From Ischnura elegans (Eukaryota > Arthropoda > Insecta > Odonata > Coenagrionidae), in contig NC_060251.1 in assembly GCF_921293095.1 (NCBI RefSeq), positions 58,421,585 to 58,485,584 on the forward strand: a DNA stretch of 64,000 bases, read 5' to 3'. Under the pieces are notes generated by a model. That model saw nothing but the letters and a program-made list of their open reading frames with translations. It was not told the DNA's origin and did not search any database. This document shows positions 12,805-23,690 of the stretch, piece after piece. Every line of letters begins with the position of its first letter. The stretch's first letter is position 1. Made by a program: the position numbers and the translations under genes.

Positions 12805-12956
12805 GTTCATTGTTCTATTTAATCCCAAATACAAGAAGACCATTTGCCTGTCAGACCCTGGTGCCCCCCTAGAAAAAAATCCAGGATCCGCACTTGAATC
12901 CTGTTATATTACCTGAATTTACGAAAGAAGATCTTATGTTTTCCCGGCGTACGCTT

Positions 12957-13136
12957 GTAGTGAAGGCTGCTCGGGTGCTCCACCGGGTAATCTCTTCCAT
13001 GGCTGCCGACGTTTCGCGGTACGAGTCTATCTACTTCATCGCATTCAGCCCTGATGATGGAGTTAGACTCGTGCCCCGTAACGTAGGCAGCCATGGAGGA
13101 GATTACCCGGTGGAGAACCCGAGCAGCCTTCACTAC
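12957..13136. repeat. Fold-back repeat with GACGTTTCG-type centre, copy 1
   Basis: About 85-bp arms (roughly 12957-13041 and 13053-13136) are inverted copies: TGAAGGCTGCTCGGG, then CCACCGGGTAATCTC, then CCATGGCTGCC and an ACGTTTCG-like box, then ACGAGTCTA. Peptides open on both strands across it are an artefact of the symmetry. The segments CCACCGGGT and CTGCCGACGTTTCG recur in the fold-back at 47436-47655. Confidence 0.85.
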
Positions 13137-14184
13137 GTGAATTTAAGCCTTTCGCATCGATTTCGACTGTCTTTCACGTTGCCTGTCGCTGTAAACGATA
13201 GAAAATGTAGAAATCGCTCATGTTTCAACTCAAGCTTCTTTTCCTTATTTTCGTGCTGCTAAGCATCAGCGCATTTATTTTCTGTTGGTAAATCGACTGT
13301 TTCCATTTTCCTAATTTAAGGTAATGCGTAAACAAACTCATATTTTCTGAGTTCGCAATGCGCTAGCCGATCGTATGTAACAGCTAGTTCTTTCAAGAAA
13401 AGGTTTATCTCAATCCTTATTTTGAATGATGTTCGTCAAATGAAATATCGCTCTAGTTGTATGTAACCACCATAGAGGTGACCACCGTCTCAGACTTCGT
13501 CCTTCACCGACCACTTCCCTCCTCTATAACACGCTTGCCCTCACGCTTTCAATGACTAACATTTGCGAAGGCCTTTTCCATGCGTTATGGTGAGTATAAC
13601 TATTCAGCCATAAAAAACAGCGCAGACTCTGCCGCCGATGAATACGACTGCCAGATTTACACCATGGGACCTCTATGATGTACACATGTGTCAAACTTTA
13701 TAGGTTTACCATGCATGGTGATTCACAGCTAAAATGAAGTCCAAAACGCGGACGGTCCCCTGTCGTCCCGGTGTAGGCTGCACGCGAACAAGACGATCAT
13801 TGCTCGCTCGACTGCCGCATTGAAGAATCAAACTATGAAATTCTGCGCTTAAAAATCCAATTCATAGCAGAACGATTTTTTATTCTCCTATAATCGGACA
13901 ATTTACAATCATTGAAATGCATCATGCATTTGTTTTTCAAAAAGGTGTTTGATGCGCCTCATTTCAGTCTTGTTTAAATCAATGCAGTGTGTCGGCTCGA
14001 GCAAGAACAGCATGACGGTTAGAGTTATTATATATGATTACCTATTTTTATTGCTCAAAATTGGAATCGAAAGGCTGTTTTTAACTTAATGTTTTTCCAT
14101 TTTTGTTCACGGGATCACTTTGTGGGATGCATTTCTGCTTCTAACCTCTGCGCAAGTGCACGTGCGGGAATACTTAAACTTTAG
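13137..14184. other. Unassigned region
   Basis: About 1 kb with no recognisable exon, transposon terminus or RNA gene. Base composition is a little less A+T-rich than the IKK-beta introns. It ends where homology to the inverted copy at 33255-34700 begins. Confidence 0.3.
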
Positions 14185-14314
14185 GTTTGCAAAAGTTTCT
14201 TAACAAATTGAGCGGCGCCACTTCTGCTCCTTCAGAGAAATTGAGCTTCACTTACTGCTATTATTGTCCTTGGTTACGCGCCGCATATATTTCGTTTGTT
14301 TGTAAATAGATGTT
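14185..14314 (+). repeat. 1.45-kb inverted duplication, left part (broken by the P-like element)
   Basis: Matches, reverse-complemented, 34571-34700 of the downstream copy with about one visible difference (CTGCTCCTTC against CTGCTCTTTC). The match continues at 19985 after a 5.66-kb insertion. The last 8 bp, TAGATGTT (14307-14314), are duplicated at 19977-19984. Confidence 0.92.
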
Positions 14315-14364
14315 CAACCCGCTGTTACTCCCGAGAAAAAAGTGGCATGTTTTTGAGGCCGCGG

Positions 14365-15700
14365 TGAAAGTCGGAACTAATGGCAGCACCTGTCTTGGAC
14401 CCTGGCAGACGTCGTTAGGGCATTGAAATCCGTGTAAATTAAGGAAAAATTTGTGGAGAATATGTTGGATTCCGGAGATATAAGGCTAAATCTTATTATT
14501 TTAAATTAAATAGCCATTCTTTATTGTAAACTGTACGAGCTTACGCAGGGATTCTAACACTCCTGTACATTAATATTGCGAATTATATGCCGGTATGTCT
14601 CTCCCTTCGGCTACGAACTTGTAACTGCTAAGTACGCCTTGAAGCAATGGAATAAATACTGGAGATTATCTACGACATTAGCGAACGGATTCTCATCACG
14701 GTAAGGTGATGTTTACGTAAATGACGCGATACATTACCTAAATATTTGTCACAACAGAGGAATAGTACAAATTTCTCAATTAGGTAATGGAAGAGAGTTA
14801 TACTAAAAATAAATTCATTATATCTATCTTATGAAAGGTTTGGTTCAAAATGAAAAGTAAATACCCTCTGCATTTAAGTAATTTATTCAGGTTTGGAGAT
14901 ACCTTTGAAACATGTGTTGATATGGATTGAACAAATAAAAAGAACAATGTGACCTTCTCAATACTGGGAAGTGGTAAACTCCATAAAAGGGTTAACCATG
15001 GAAGAAGGAGGAGAGGAAGCGCAGCTCCCATAAGGCTAATGGGTATAAATTTACAGTGCTGCACTCTGGTGGCCAATTCTCCCTCATCGGCGCCAATTTC
15101 AAAATGGCTGACGCCCACAGCGACATAGACACCACTACCTTTATATTCAAAACGTCTAGTTGCGATGTTTTACCAGATATGGACCACCGTGGCTTCAAAA
15201 TAACTACAAAGTTATTTATGATCTCGATCCGTTGAAATAAAAACTATCCAATGGTTTTAAGCCACTGGCTCTACCCCAAATGGCCTTGTCTAGGCAATAA
15301 TAGTAGACAACAGCAATGAATTATGCATCTCCTTATCAGACGTCTAAAATATGCCACTATAATTCTAAAATAACTTGGGATAAAAACACAAGACATTAAA
15401 TGCATACGAATAGATGGAAAGATGAAGCACCTGTTAGGAATACCAGTAATGTCACCAATGAAGTCTAAGGGAAAAAATGGTGGCAGGAATGAAAATAGTG
15501 ATACATAACCTATTCCATGGACAAATAGGAACCAAGACTAGGAGACTGCCTACAAGAGTATATTCAGTCGAAAGTACACACCCCTGCCATGATGAATGTT
15601 GGAGGAAAATGAAATAATCAATTATAATCGGCAATAGGTGTTTATTGAAAAAAAAAACAATATAAGTCACCATCAGAGTAAGTTTTTACAATAGGTCCAA
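14365..15700. other. Left non-coding part of the P-like element
   Basis: Between the left subterminal repeat and the minisatellite I find no transposase motif or other recognisable gene. Short minus-strand open frames (14798-15118, 15452-15673) have no recognisable domains. Confidence 0.35.
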
Positions 15701-15714
15701 CACAAATCTAATCA

Positions 15715-17230
15715 CATCAATAAGAACATAGCATAGCAATTACTATTAACAGGAGTGAAATCGTTCCAACCACGGGTTGGCCAAAGCAAAGGAAAATATT
15801 TTACAGCACAAATGAAAATTAATGAAGAGATATATGGTCCAAAAATACCAATTAACATGACCAAGTGAAATCTAACATACCAGGGGGTAGCCCGAGCAAA
15901 TGAAAATATTAACCAGCACAAATAAATATTAACCAATACATGTGTTGATCAAGCATAGCAATTAACATGACCAAGTGAAATCTAACATACAAGGGAGTGG
16001 CCCAAGCAAATGAAAATATGAACCAGCACAAATAATTATTAACCAATACATGTGTTGAGCAAGCATAGCAATTAACATGACCAAGTGAAATCTAACCTAA
16101 CAGGGGGTAGCCCGAGCAAATGAAAATATTAACCAGCACAAATAAATATTAACCAATACATGTGTTGATCAAGCATAGCAATTAACATGACCAAGTGAAA
16201 TCTAACCTAACAGGGGGTAGCCCAAGCAAATGAAAATATTAACCAGCAAAAATAAATATTAACCAATACATGTGTTGAGCAAGCATAGCAATTAACATGA
16301 CCAAGTGAAATCTAACATACAAGGGAGTGGCCCAAGCAAATGAAAATATGAACCAGCACAAATAATTATTAACCAATACATGTGTTGAGCAAGCATAGCA
16401 ATTAACATGACCAAGTGAAATCTAACCTAACAGGGGGTAGCCCGAGCAAATGAAAATATTAACCAGCACAAATAAATATTAACCAATACATGTGTTGATC
16501 AAGCATAGCAATTAACATGACCAAGTGAAATCTAACCTAACAGGGGGTAGCCCAAGCAAATGAAAATATTAACCAGCACAAATAAATATTAACCAATACA
16601 TGTGTAGAGCAAGCATAGCAATTAACATGACCAAGTGAAATCTAACATACAAGGGGGTGGCCCAAGCAAATGAAAATATTAACCAATACATGTGTGGAGC
16701 AAGCATAGCAATTAACATGACCAAGTGAAATCTAACCTAACAGGGGGTAGCCCAAGCAAATGAAAATATTAACCAGCACAAATAAATATTAACCAATACA
16801 TGTGTAGAGCAAGCATAGCAATTAACATGACCAAGTGAAATCTAACCTAACAGGGGGTAGCCCAAGCAAATGAAAATATTAACCAGCACAAATAATTATT
16901 AACCAATACATGTGTTGAGCAAGCATAGCAATTAAAAGGACCATGTGAAATCTAACCTACCAGGAGTGCCCAAGCAAATGAAAATATTAACCAATACTTG
17001 TGTGGAGCAAGCAAAGCAATTAACTTGACCAAGTAAAATCTAACCTACAAGGGGGTTGGCCCAATCAAATCAAAATATGAACCAGCACAAATAAATATTA
17101 ACCAATACATGTGTGGAGCAGACATAGAAATTTAAAGAAACTACATAAAATCGTATATACCAATGGTTGGTCCAAGCAAATGAAAATATTTAACAACATG
17201 AATAATACTTAACCATTAAAACCATTGACC
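15715..17230. repeat. 110-bp minisatellite with trimeric higher-order pattern
   Basis: The box ATTAACATGACCAAGTGAAA starts at 15851, 15961, 16071, 16181, 16291, 16401, 16511 and 16621, a strict 110-bp spacing. One 90-bp unit follows (16711), then 16821, and degenerate units to about 17230. Unit types repeat as A-B-C: A has CATACAAGGGAGTGG, B has CCTAACAGGGGGTAGCCCG and C has the same with CCCA. Types run A at 15961, B 16071, C 16181, A 16291, B 16401, C 16511, A-like 16621, giving a 330-bp higher-order repeat. It lies inside the P-like element just downstream of the transposase C-terminal exon. Confidence 0.95.
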
Positions 17231-17265
17231 AAAAATAAACCCTAACAATAACCAATATGCACCAT

Positions 17266-18117
17266 TTAACATATCTGCCTGTTCAAAAATTTCACTGCCC
17301 AGAAAATTCTGGTCCTCACATATACCTCTTTGAACAAATTCGCAGAGGAAGAACATGGCAGACTTAATGTAGGACCATTCTGGTCCAGGACTTTCCTAAT
17401 GTACCTTCCAATAAAGTTCTCATGTATGCACTCGTTGAAAATGGATTGGAAAATCTTTTCCCAACACATAATCACGTGAAGGACATTTGACTGAGGCAGC
17501 ACTAGATGACCATAATCACCACCCAGCTCCTTGTGAGCTTTCAAGTGGGCAAAAATTTGATGAATGTCTACTTGTTGCATCTCACTCTCATCTACTAAAC
17601 TCTCCTTGCACTGTTGACATTTGTGCCTCTTCAGAAACAGGCGGCAAACATAGCCCGCAACATAATACATCACATTCATTTCGTCCACTTCCATTTCCGG
17701 ACATACATTTAGGTCTTTAAATCCTACATCTACCTCACCATGGGAATCAGCGGCCCTAATCCTAGAACTATTTTTTAAAACAAACTCACTATACTTAACC
17801 AAAAACCGTTCTACATCTAACTCACAGTTTGAGTTGCGGGACAGTTTGGAGAGTGCAGTAAGCATCAACTGCTTATACCCTCTCCCAAACTGCACCACTG
17901 TCGGGTGGCTGTTGCATCCATGTTGCTGACGGACCACAGCAAACATGTTTTCCAAGGCATCTTGGTTCAGCACCCGTGTCCTTAATTTCCCGATACCATA
18001 ACTTACCTTCAGTTCTTCTTGCAACAGCAATAAGCACTTAATGCTGATGCGCCACCCATTCAAGCAGGCCGGCTGCCGCCTGCAGTCCACAAAAAAGCTG
18101 TTCCCTCCTTCTTCCAT
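17266..18117 (-). CDS. P-element/THAP9-type transposase, C-terminal exon
   Basis: An 851-bp open stretch of about 283 residues. It contains RVLNQDALENMFAVVRQQHG, characteristic of the C-terminal part of P-element and THAP9 transposases, followed by HPTVVQFGRGYKQLM and a Cys-rich segment (CQQCKESLVD). In the family this part follows the RNase H-like catalytic core. The first Met is probably not the true start: an in-frame stop lies two codons upstream, after a CATAG that could be a splice acceptor. The catalytic middle is not recognised in 18118-19501, so the gene is either internally deleted or has short or decayed exons there. Confidence 0.85.
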   Translation of the reverse strand: MEEGGNSFFVDCRRQPACLNGWRISIKCLLLLQEELKVSYGIGKLRTRVLNQDALENMFAVVRQQHGCNSHPTVVQFGRGYKQLMLTALSKLSRNSNCELDVERFLVKYSEFVLKNSSRIRAADSHGEVDVGFKDLNVCPEMEVDEMNVMYYVAGYVCRLFLKRHKCQQCKESLVDESEMQQVDIHQIFAHLKAHKELGGDYGHLVLPQSNVLHVIMCWEKIFQSIFNECIHENFIGRYIRKVLDQNGPTLSLPCSSSANLFKEVYVRTRIFWAVKFLNRQIC

Positions 18118-19501
18118 GGGTTAACTATGTATGTATTGCGATGACCTCGTCCCTTAAAAGTTTATCTGCACATTCATTGTGGCTTAGTTTCCAATTCACG
18201 ACACAAAAATCTTCCAATCCGAGTCATTAGTGGCACCTATCAAAGAACATCACTGCCACACGAAAAATTATATCCAATAATTTTCTCCATATAAGAACCG
18301 TGTTAATGTAACACCACTTTGGCACCAAAAACATACTGAAGTCATTTTCTTAACAGATATTGCTGATAAACAGATGAATCTGTAAATAGGAAACATTCTA
18401 ACATCAGTCAATCACAAGGCAATAAATTACATGTTACAGAAATACTTACATCTTCAGTTTTCTTTAGCAATTTAACTGAAAATACGAAAAATTCAATGAT
18501 AAAAATAATTACCTTCCAATTCTTCTAATCCATCATTCAATTATACTTACTACGGGAATACATGCCATTATGCATTATGGGCATTAAGAATTAAACTATG
18601 AATGACATTGGTGAATGTAGGGAATTCACATATCTATATGATCAAAGTTGTTGACCATCTGGCATCAAATATCACACATTAATTAATTCTAGACTAGGAA
18701 AAAATATTGTCATCAGTCAACATTATAACAAATCAATATCCTGATGGCTGTAACAATAAGTACAATAATTAAATACTAAATTCTCATCATCACTTGCATT
18801 ATTGCATTCAGAACCAGTATTACAATGTAAAGTGAAGAATTAGCATAGCATTAGGCACACCGCAAGTGTCACTCCATTTTGCAATGAAGACTTAGTACAG
18901 CCAATCACTCAGGACTAACAAATTTAAAAGATTCTACGTAGCTAAGGAAATCTCCATTCATATTAATTGTAACTTACTTGATGAACAACAATGATTACCA
19001 TCTGAACTGAGATATATAGTAAAAGCATTGGCACAGAAGCCTGAAGTCACTCAACACACGTGGCAATGGTATATTTGTAATCCAAATAGAAAAGACAAAT
19101 GGAAAAGACATTGAGCATTCTCAGGCAATCTCGGCATCTAAAAAAACAAAGACAACAAAGTAAACAGGGCTCCATACGCAGCTAATCATGAATGTTCATT
19201 TTAATCTTTACTTACTGGATGAAGAGCCTCGCATAAACTCAGGACCTTAGCATTCACATTGATGGAGAAGGCAAAGTTCACTTCAAAAATTCACAAGTAT
19301 CTGTTAACAAGGGTAGCACTTACATTGACATTTAACATTCAAATGTGATGAGAGTAAAAGATGAATTGCAATAATTCTAAGTTGAGTACCGTATCTCATC
19401 CTTACGAGATCATCATAACTGTGAAAAGAAAATATTACATTAGCCATCGAAATGTCGAGAATAAATATAGATAATCAATACTTATGGTACAAGGTACTCA
19501 C
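18118..19501 (-). other. Presumed intron/deleted middle of the P-like transposase
   Basis: A+T-rich and stop-rich on the minus strand; I could not find the catalytic-core motifs of P transposases. Two further GTAAGT donor-like sites occur on the minus strand (about 19206-19212 and 18971-18977), each preceded by TTCATC followed by CA or AA, but no convincing exon can be attached to them. Confidence 0.4.
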
Positions 19502-19696
19502 TGGATGATTGTCGTGGGGCATGAAATGCCTTTCACACAGTCTCTGACCTGCCTTCAACTCAAAGTTTACCCTTGGTATTGCAGCTTGCCATTTACTCCT
19601 CTTAACAGGATCTTTGGGAGCAGAGAAAAATGAGAAGGTAGACTTTTTAGAGCCATACCCCTCAGTACACCCTGGTGCGACACAGCTTTGTGGCAT
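19502..19696 (-). CDS. THAP zinc-finger exon of the P-like transposase
   Basis: Starts MPQSCVAPGCTEGYG and ends at a GTGAGT donor (19496-19501) after HFMPHDNHP, giving 65 codons in phase 0. The C-x4-C pair (CVAPGC) and the C-x2-H pair (CERH) are the THAP zinc ligands, with W in RSKWQAAIP and the FFSAPKD segment also typical. In P elements this domain binds subterminal DNA. Its position about 280 bp inside the right end fits a first coding exon. Reading through the donor gives only eight more codons. Confidence 0.9.
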
Positions 19697-19984
19697 TTCA
19701 AATATCGCCGAAAATAAAGCGAACTAGCTCCTCCCTCACCCGTGAAATCCACACAGTGAATTACTTTAGCGTTTAGAATTACAAAAAAAAACGCTGAAGA
19801 ACTCAATTAAATAGTTTTTCAAGTGCAAATAACTCGCTCAAACACACGTGAACTTACCGAGCTACATACAAAGCATGGGTACACGACAAGTAGCGCTCGT
19901 AGTTCGTTAAAATTCCGCAGCCTCAAAAACCTGCCACCAAAATTGTACGGCGGGCATAGGAAGTTGCACTGGTTTGTAGATGTT

Positions 19985-21299
19985 GTTCTCGAAGGTAAGA
20001 GCGTAGAATATATCGTGTTATTGCATATTTATCTTTCTTTCGTTGATTTATTTAGTTGAAAATGATTTTTTCGTGAGCTGCAATGACTTTCTGGCTTCCA
20101 GAGTTCCTGTCGGTTTGTATTTTGCGTATTTTAAGCCTTGCACTGCATTGAACTATTCGCGTTTAATTATTACGATTATTGTTTCAATTTAATCTCATAT
20201 GTATGGGTGCCATATGTAAATTTAACTTATGATTACTTCTGTGCGTGAAATAGTGCATTGCGGTGTTTTTTAAAGTAGATATTTGAGGTGTGTGTGCACT
20301 ACTTCGCTCGATTTCTAATTGCATTTTCGCGAGGTTGATGACATTTTCTGTATTGTGAAGTGATCGCGCCAAACATCTTTGTCGGAACGGAGATTTACTT
20401 TGTTTACTGCGATGTGTTACTATCCAAAATACGTGGAGAGAAATAATTAGGTGCATATTCAATATTTCAGTGTTGGTATTACTGTTGTCGTCGCCTCAGG
20501 CAGGCATTTGTTTATCTTGAGTGAGCATACGAAGGTAAACAATCGTGTGATGAATGATATTATATGAGTTTTCATTCAGATTTGCGAGTAATGGTGCAAT
20601 TATTCTAAGCTTTTTGTGTGCGCTACGGCGATCTAAGAATGATATAAGTTAGCGATAGCCTCTAAATTGCTAATTAAAAGAAGCTTAAGGTTGGAGGCTG
20701 GTGAATTGTTGGCGTTTCGGTATATATTCGCGTTTCTCTATTATGCCCAAGGGATGTAACTTCAACTTTTCTTTTATTTAATTTCATTGAGAAAATATTT
20801 TTCCCTTTAGGGTCATTATTATTGATTTAGTGATTGTGTAATGTTATAGCCGAGTTTTTAGCCTCCATAACCTTCACATACTTCTCGAATTTGTTTTTAT
20901 TTACTACTCGTGTGTCATATGTTTCTGGTTTCCAAGTAAATTGTTGCGAACACTTGCGAAGATCCAATCTATCAGGGCTGATTCTTCCAGTTTGTCTGTG
21001 GGCCAAAAAATAACAACCTGTTGATGTTGTGAGCTGTCGTTAACCCTACCGCGACTGAGCGGGGTAACACTGTTACCCCATATAATGTTAATGTTGTATA
21101 GTTGTTTTATTTATTATTTTGTCCCATTGATATTTTTTGTATTTGAGCTCAACCACTTTTTCGTTATTTAGGCGACGAATGATTTTTTTTACATTTAAAT
21201 TGCATTCGAAAACTTCTATTATTATTGGTGGGGTAATTGCGTTGTTTCACTACAAACCTTTTGGCGGGTAGAAAAAAGAACTTGTTTGTTAAATGAGTG
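19985..21299 (+). repeat. 1.45-kb inverted duplication, right part
   Basis: Near-identical reverse complement of 33255-34577. All blocks compared by eye were identical, including the 92-codon open frame at 20184-20462 (minus), which equals that at 34092-34370 (plus). No known domain is present. A GTAAGAG donor-like sequence follows TTCTCGAAG at about 19994, so the unit might carry a captured first exon, but this is speculative. The right boundary at 21299 is sharp: flanks differ between the two copies. Confidence 0.92.
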
Positions 21300-21540
21300 A
21301 AAAATTTAAGTTAATTAAAAAGTGAAAAATTTCATGTGCGCGAAAACACGACGGCTAAGTATGAATGCTGGGAAAAGCCCGTGTGACGTCATTCTGGTTC
21401 CGGCTTTCGCCTTGTGAGGCCACCGTGGTGCGAGGCTATGAGCGCCGATACGATGCAGGCTGCTAGCAGGTAGTGCTTGGTTTAAATAAGGATTATTAAT
21501 ACCCTATCAAACGAAGAAAACTTTCCGGCAAATGGCAACT

Positions 21541-22079
21541 TTAACCCATTAATCCCCAGGGTTGCGTTGGCGCAACATTATTGAATTCTAATTCTCAGAA
21601 CAAGTTTCTACCTCGGAATAATTTTTTCTTCGATTAACTGCATTTTTTAAGTATATCAATTTCTAATTTTTTCATGTACACCAACATTTTCATTTATAAG
21701 ATTGTATTTTTATGACTGATGGTGTTTGGCATAAAAATCGATGCATACATACGAGAAACGCTATGAAAAATGACATGCACCAGCATGTCCGTTGAAAGGC
21801 AGAATGGGGCATTTCCTCCAAAGGAATACTGATTAACTCGATTGTACTAATCAAGGTAAACAATGAAAGACGTATACTTTCTATTAAATTACACTTTTCG
21901 TGTTTATTTACCGTAGTATTCCCAGCGTTGCGTATACGCAGTATTTAAAAAAATCATATATTATATGATGAAAATATTTTTTTTCCAGAAATTCATCTTA
22001 ATTAGGCCAAAATAAATCAGAAAATGCGGAATAAGCGAAGTAAAAAGCCCTACATACAGTCTGGGGAATAACGGGTTAA
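21541..22079. mobile_element. piggyBac-like non-autonomous element, TTAA target
   Basis: A 531-bp element (21545-22075) between two TTAA tetranucleotides. Ends are CCCATTAATCCCCAG on the left and CTGGGGAATAACGGG on the right. No coding capacity. TTAA duplication with C-rich ends is the signature of the piggyBac superfamily, hence the assignment. It interrupts M1 copy 2. Confidence 0.88.
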
Positions 22080-22245
22080 TAGATGATTATTATGAGATGT
22101 TTCCCTGAGCTCTCTGTTACATGCATACATTGGTAATCTCAGACTATGTAAAACTCCTGACTACTCGTACAGCATCTTGGTCCCAGTGATGTCACGTGGA
22201 GTGGCATCGCATGGCCTCAATGTGGCCTTTTGAAATGAGATTCTA

Positions 22246-22650
22246 CATCTACATAATACCCCGCAAGCCGCCTAAAAGGCGTGTGGCAGGGGGTGTTAGG
22301 ACACCAGCCGTCTACACATAAAAAATGAAGTGGTCTACGAAGTTGGGACTAGCATTTATTAAAGTCCTTTATGGTTCGGGGGAAAAACGAATTCCCATAT
22401 CTATCCGTTCGGCAAAATATCTCTCTTAATTAATCGATTCTATCGGACCTAGAAATATATTGTGTCTCTAATATTATGTTCTCCGTGTCGCTCTTGAAGA
22501 TATGCATTCTCAATTGTTCAAGCAATATAAGCCTAGCGCGCAGTCTCAGAGTCTCCAGCGACTCCCAGCCTAATTCGCTTAACATCTCTTAACATCTGCA
22601 TAACATTGTCTGTAGACCCGTAGCAGTTTTTGACGAAACGCGCAGCCCAT
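22246..22650 (-). pseudogene. CR1-like non-LTR RT C-terminus and 3' UTR fragment
   Basis: On the minus strand a frame reads SLETLRLRARLILL and then CRTDRYGNSFFPRTIKDFN, typical of the C-terminus of CR1/Jockey-type RT proteins. A 3' region with TGTCCTAACACCCCCTGCC and TAGGCGGCTTGCGGGG follows, ending near TGTAGATGTAGAAT. It is 5'-truncated and frameshifted. The 3' UTR motif recurs at 30926-31010 and, more weakly, at 41675-41760. It is inserted in M1 copy 2. Confidence 0.8.
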
Positions 22651-22774
22651 TAACATTCGTATAAACTGGGATTTCTAAAACCAAATAATTTGTATATTAT
22701 GAATACACTAATTTTGGGTAGCGAATCGCATTCAGTGCCTTTCGTTTTTTTTTTATGAAGGAAGCTACCCTATT

Positions 22775-23439
22775 CTTTTTTCCATTTTTTCTTACTTCCC
22801 CATTCCGCCTACCCGTTCTGCTCCAAGAACACGTTTGCGCTTACCTAGGAACTGACGCCGACTGACTGACCGAAAATTACATTTATTCAGACATTTAGTT
22901 ATACGAAACTAACGATAACTTCAAACACATACCAAGAATTACTATAATTTAAACGCTTGTATATGACTTATCATCGATGCAAGATCTTCCGAAGTTAGAA
23001 AACAACGGCTAAAATTCACACAACCCTAGTTCACATGTTAACTCTCAGTTAACTAAACTGGCATGGTTGCAGAGGATGAGCAATAACAGGTTTATCTATT
23101 TTGAATAGTCTATGATAGTTGACAGCACCTCCTAGTCGCAAGAAAAACCCAAAACCCTTAATGAACCGGCCCCCGTTCTACCCTGTGTTTCACTATTATC
23201 AAAAAAACTATGGTGGTTCATTTTCCAAATTTATATGGAAATGATTGTAATCGCCCATCGTCCGCCTCTTCAGATAAATTGGATTCACCCAACAAGACCT
23301 TTTCTCACCTATTGCCATCTTACGTCTTCTGAGGTAAGTACTTCTAAACAGGTATGATTCCTCGAAATCCATATTCACTGATAACGTTGTTTTTCAAACA
23401 TGAATGATGAAGGAAGAGTATTGAAGGAACGGGGGCGAA
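22775..23439. other. Unassigned region
   Basis: No coding, RNA or transposon signature recognised. Short T-rich and A+T-rich segments only. Confidence 0.25.
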
Positions 23440-23690
23440 AAACTCGGCGTCGGCGTCAGCGTGCTCTTAACGAAAGGCGTCAAGAGGACCACAGCTTAAC
23501 GTCCCATCCGACGGACGTGGTGTTGCGCTTCAAAGGTCCTCCACGTAATACTCGAGTAGGAATCTGAAAATTCTTAAACTCCACCAGCATTTGAACCCGA
23601 GCCCATATGTTGGGAAGCCAACACTCTAGCCTCCACACGAGCCACAGTTAGGTCGGTAATTCGGTTTTCGTAGCATGCGAAAACTTGGAA
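23440..23690 (-). mobile_element. tRNA-derived SINE-like element
   Basis: On the minus strand the region about 23577-23650 has an A-box-like GTGTGGAGGCTAGAG and a B-box-like GGGTTCAAATGC at tRNA spacing, in a tRNA-like context. The adjoining body (23440-23576) holds CTTAACGTCCCATCCGACGG. Internal Pol III-type boxes plus an unrelated body indicate a SINE. No target duplication was found. Confidence 0.55.

Larger units (their letters stand above)
14315..19976 (-). mobile_element. P-element-like (THAP) DNA transposon, 5.66 kb
   Basis: Flanked by the 8-bp duplication TAGATGTT (14307-14314, 19977-19984), the length P elements generate. Ends are imperfect inverted repeats: the left starts CAACCCGCTGTTACTCCC and the right, reverse-complemented, starts CAAACCAGTGCAACTTCC, 12 of 18 identical. 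Internal inverted blocks at 14342-14364 and 19915-19937 (GTGGCAKGTTTTTGAGG then CYGCGG) differ at 2 of 23 positions. On the minus strand it encodes a THAP exon near the right end and a P-transposase C-terminal exon at 17266-18117; the middle is not recognisable. A 110-bp minisatellite fills 15.7-17.2 kb. An insertion-free copy of the target exists at 33255-34700. Confidence 0.93.
21300..22774. mobile_element. MITE family M1, copy 2 (left-truncated, twice interrupted)
   Basis: Collinear with 12240-12804 (shared CGCGAAAAC, GGGAAAAG, CGTGTGACG, GGATTATTA and the right terminus CTACCCTATT at 22765-22774). It is interrupted by a TTAA-flanked element (21541-22079) and by a CR1-like fragment (about 22246-22650). 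The left ~100 bp including the left terminal repeat are replaced by the 1.45-kb duplicated sequence. Confidence 0.85.

Noticed and set aside
12894..13262. Open frames on both strands encoding KAARVLHRVISSMAA-like peptides.
   Set aside because: They are the two faces of one palindrome, not independent coding regions.
15715..17230. CRISPR-like array.
   Set aside because: Units are contiguous 110-bp tandem repeats without unique spacers, in a eukaryotic transposon.
18970..19215. Micro-exons of the P-like transposase ending at CATCCA/CATCAA followed by GTAAGT.
   Set aside because: No credible acceptors or homology; the resemblance to the THAP exon end is only a few residues.
20184..20462. 92-codon frame, identical at 34092-34370, as a conserved protein.
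   Set aside because: Identity is explained by the recent near-identical duplication of the whole 1.45-kb unit; no domain or codon-level constraint can be shown.
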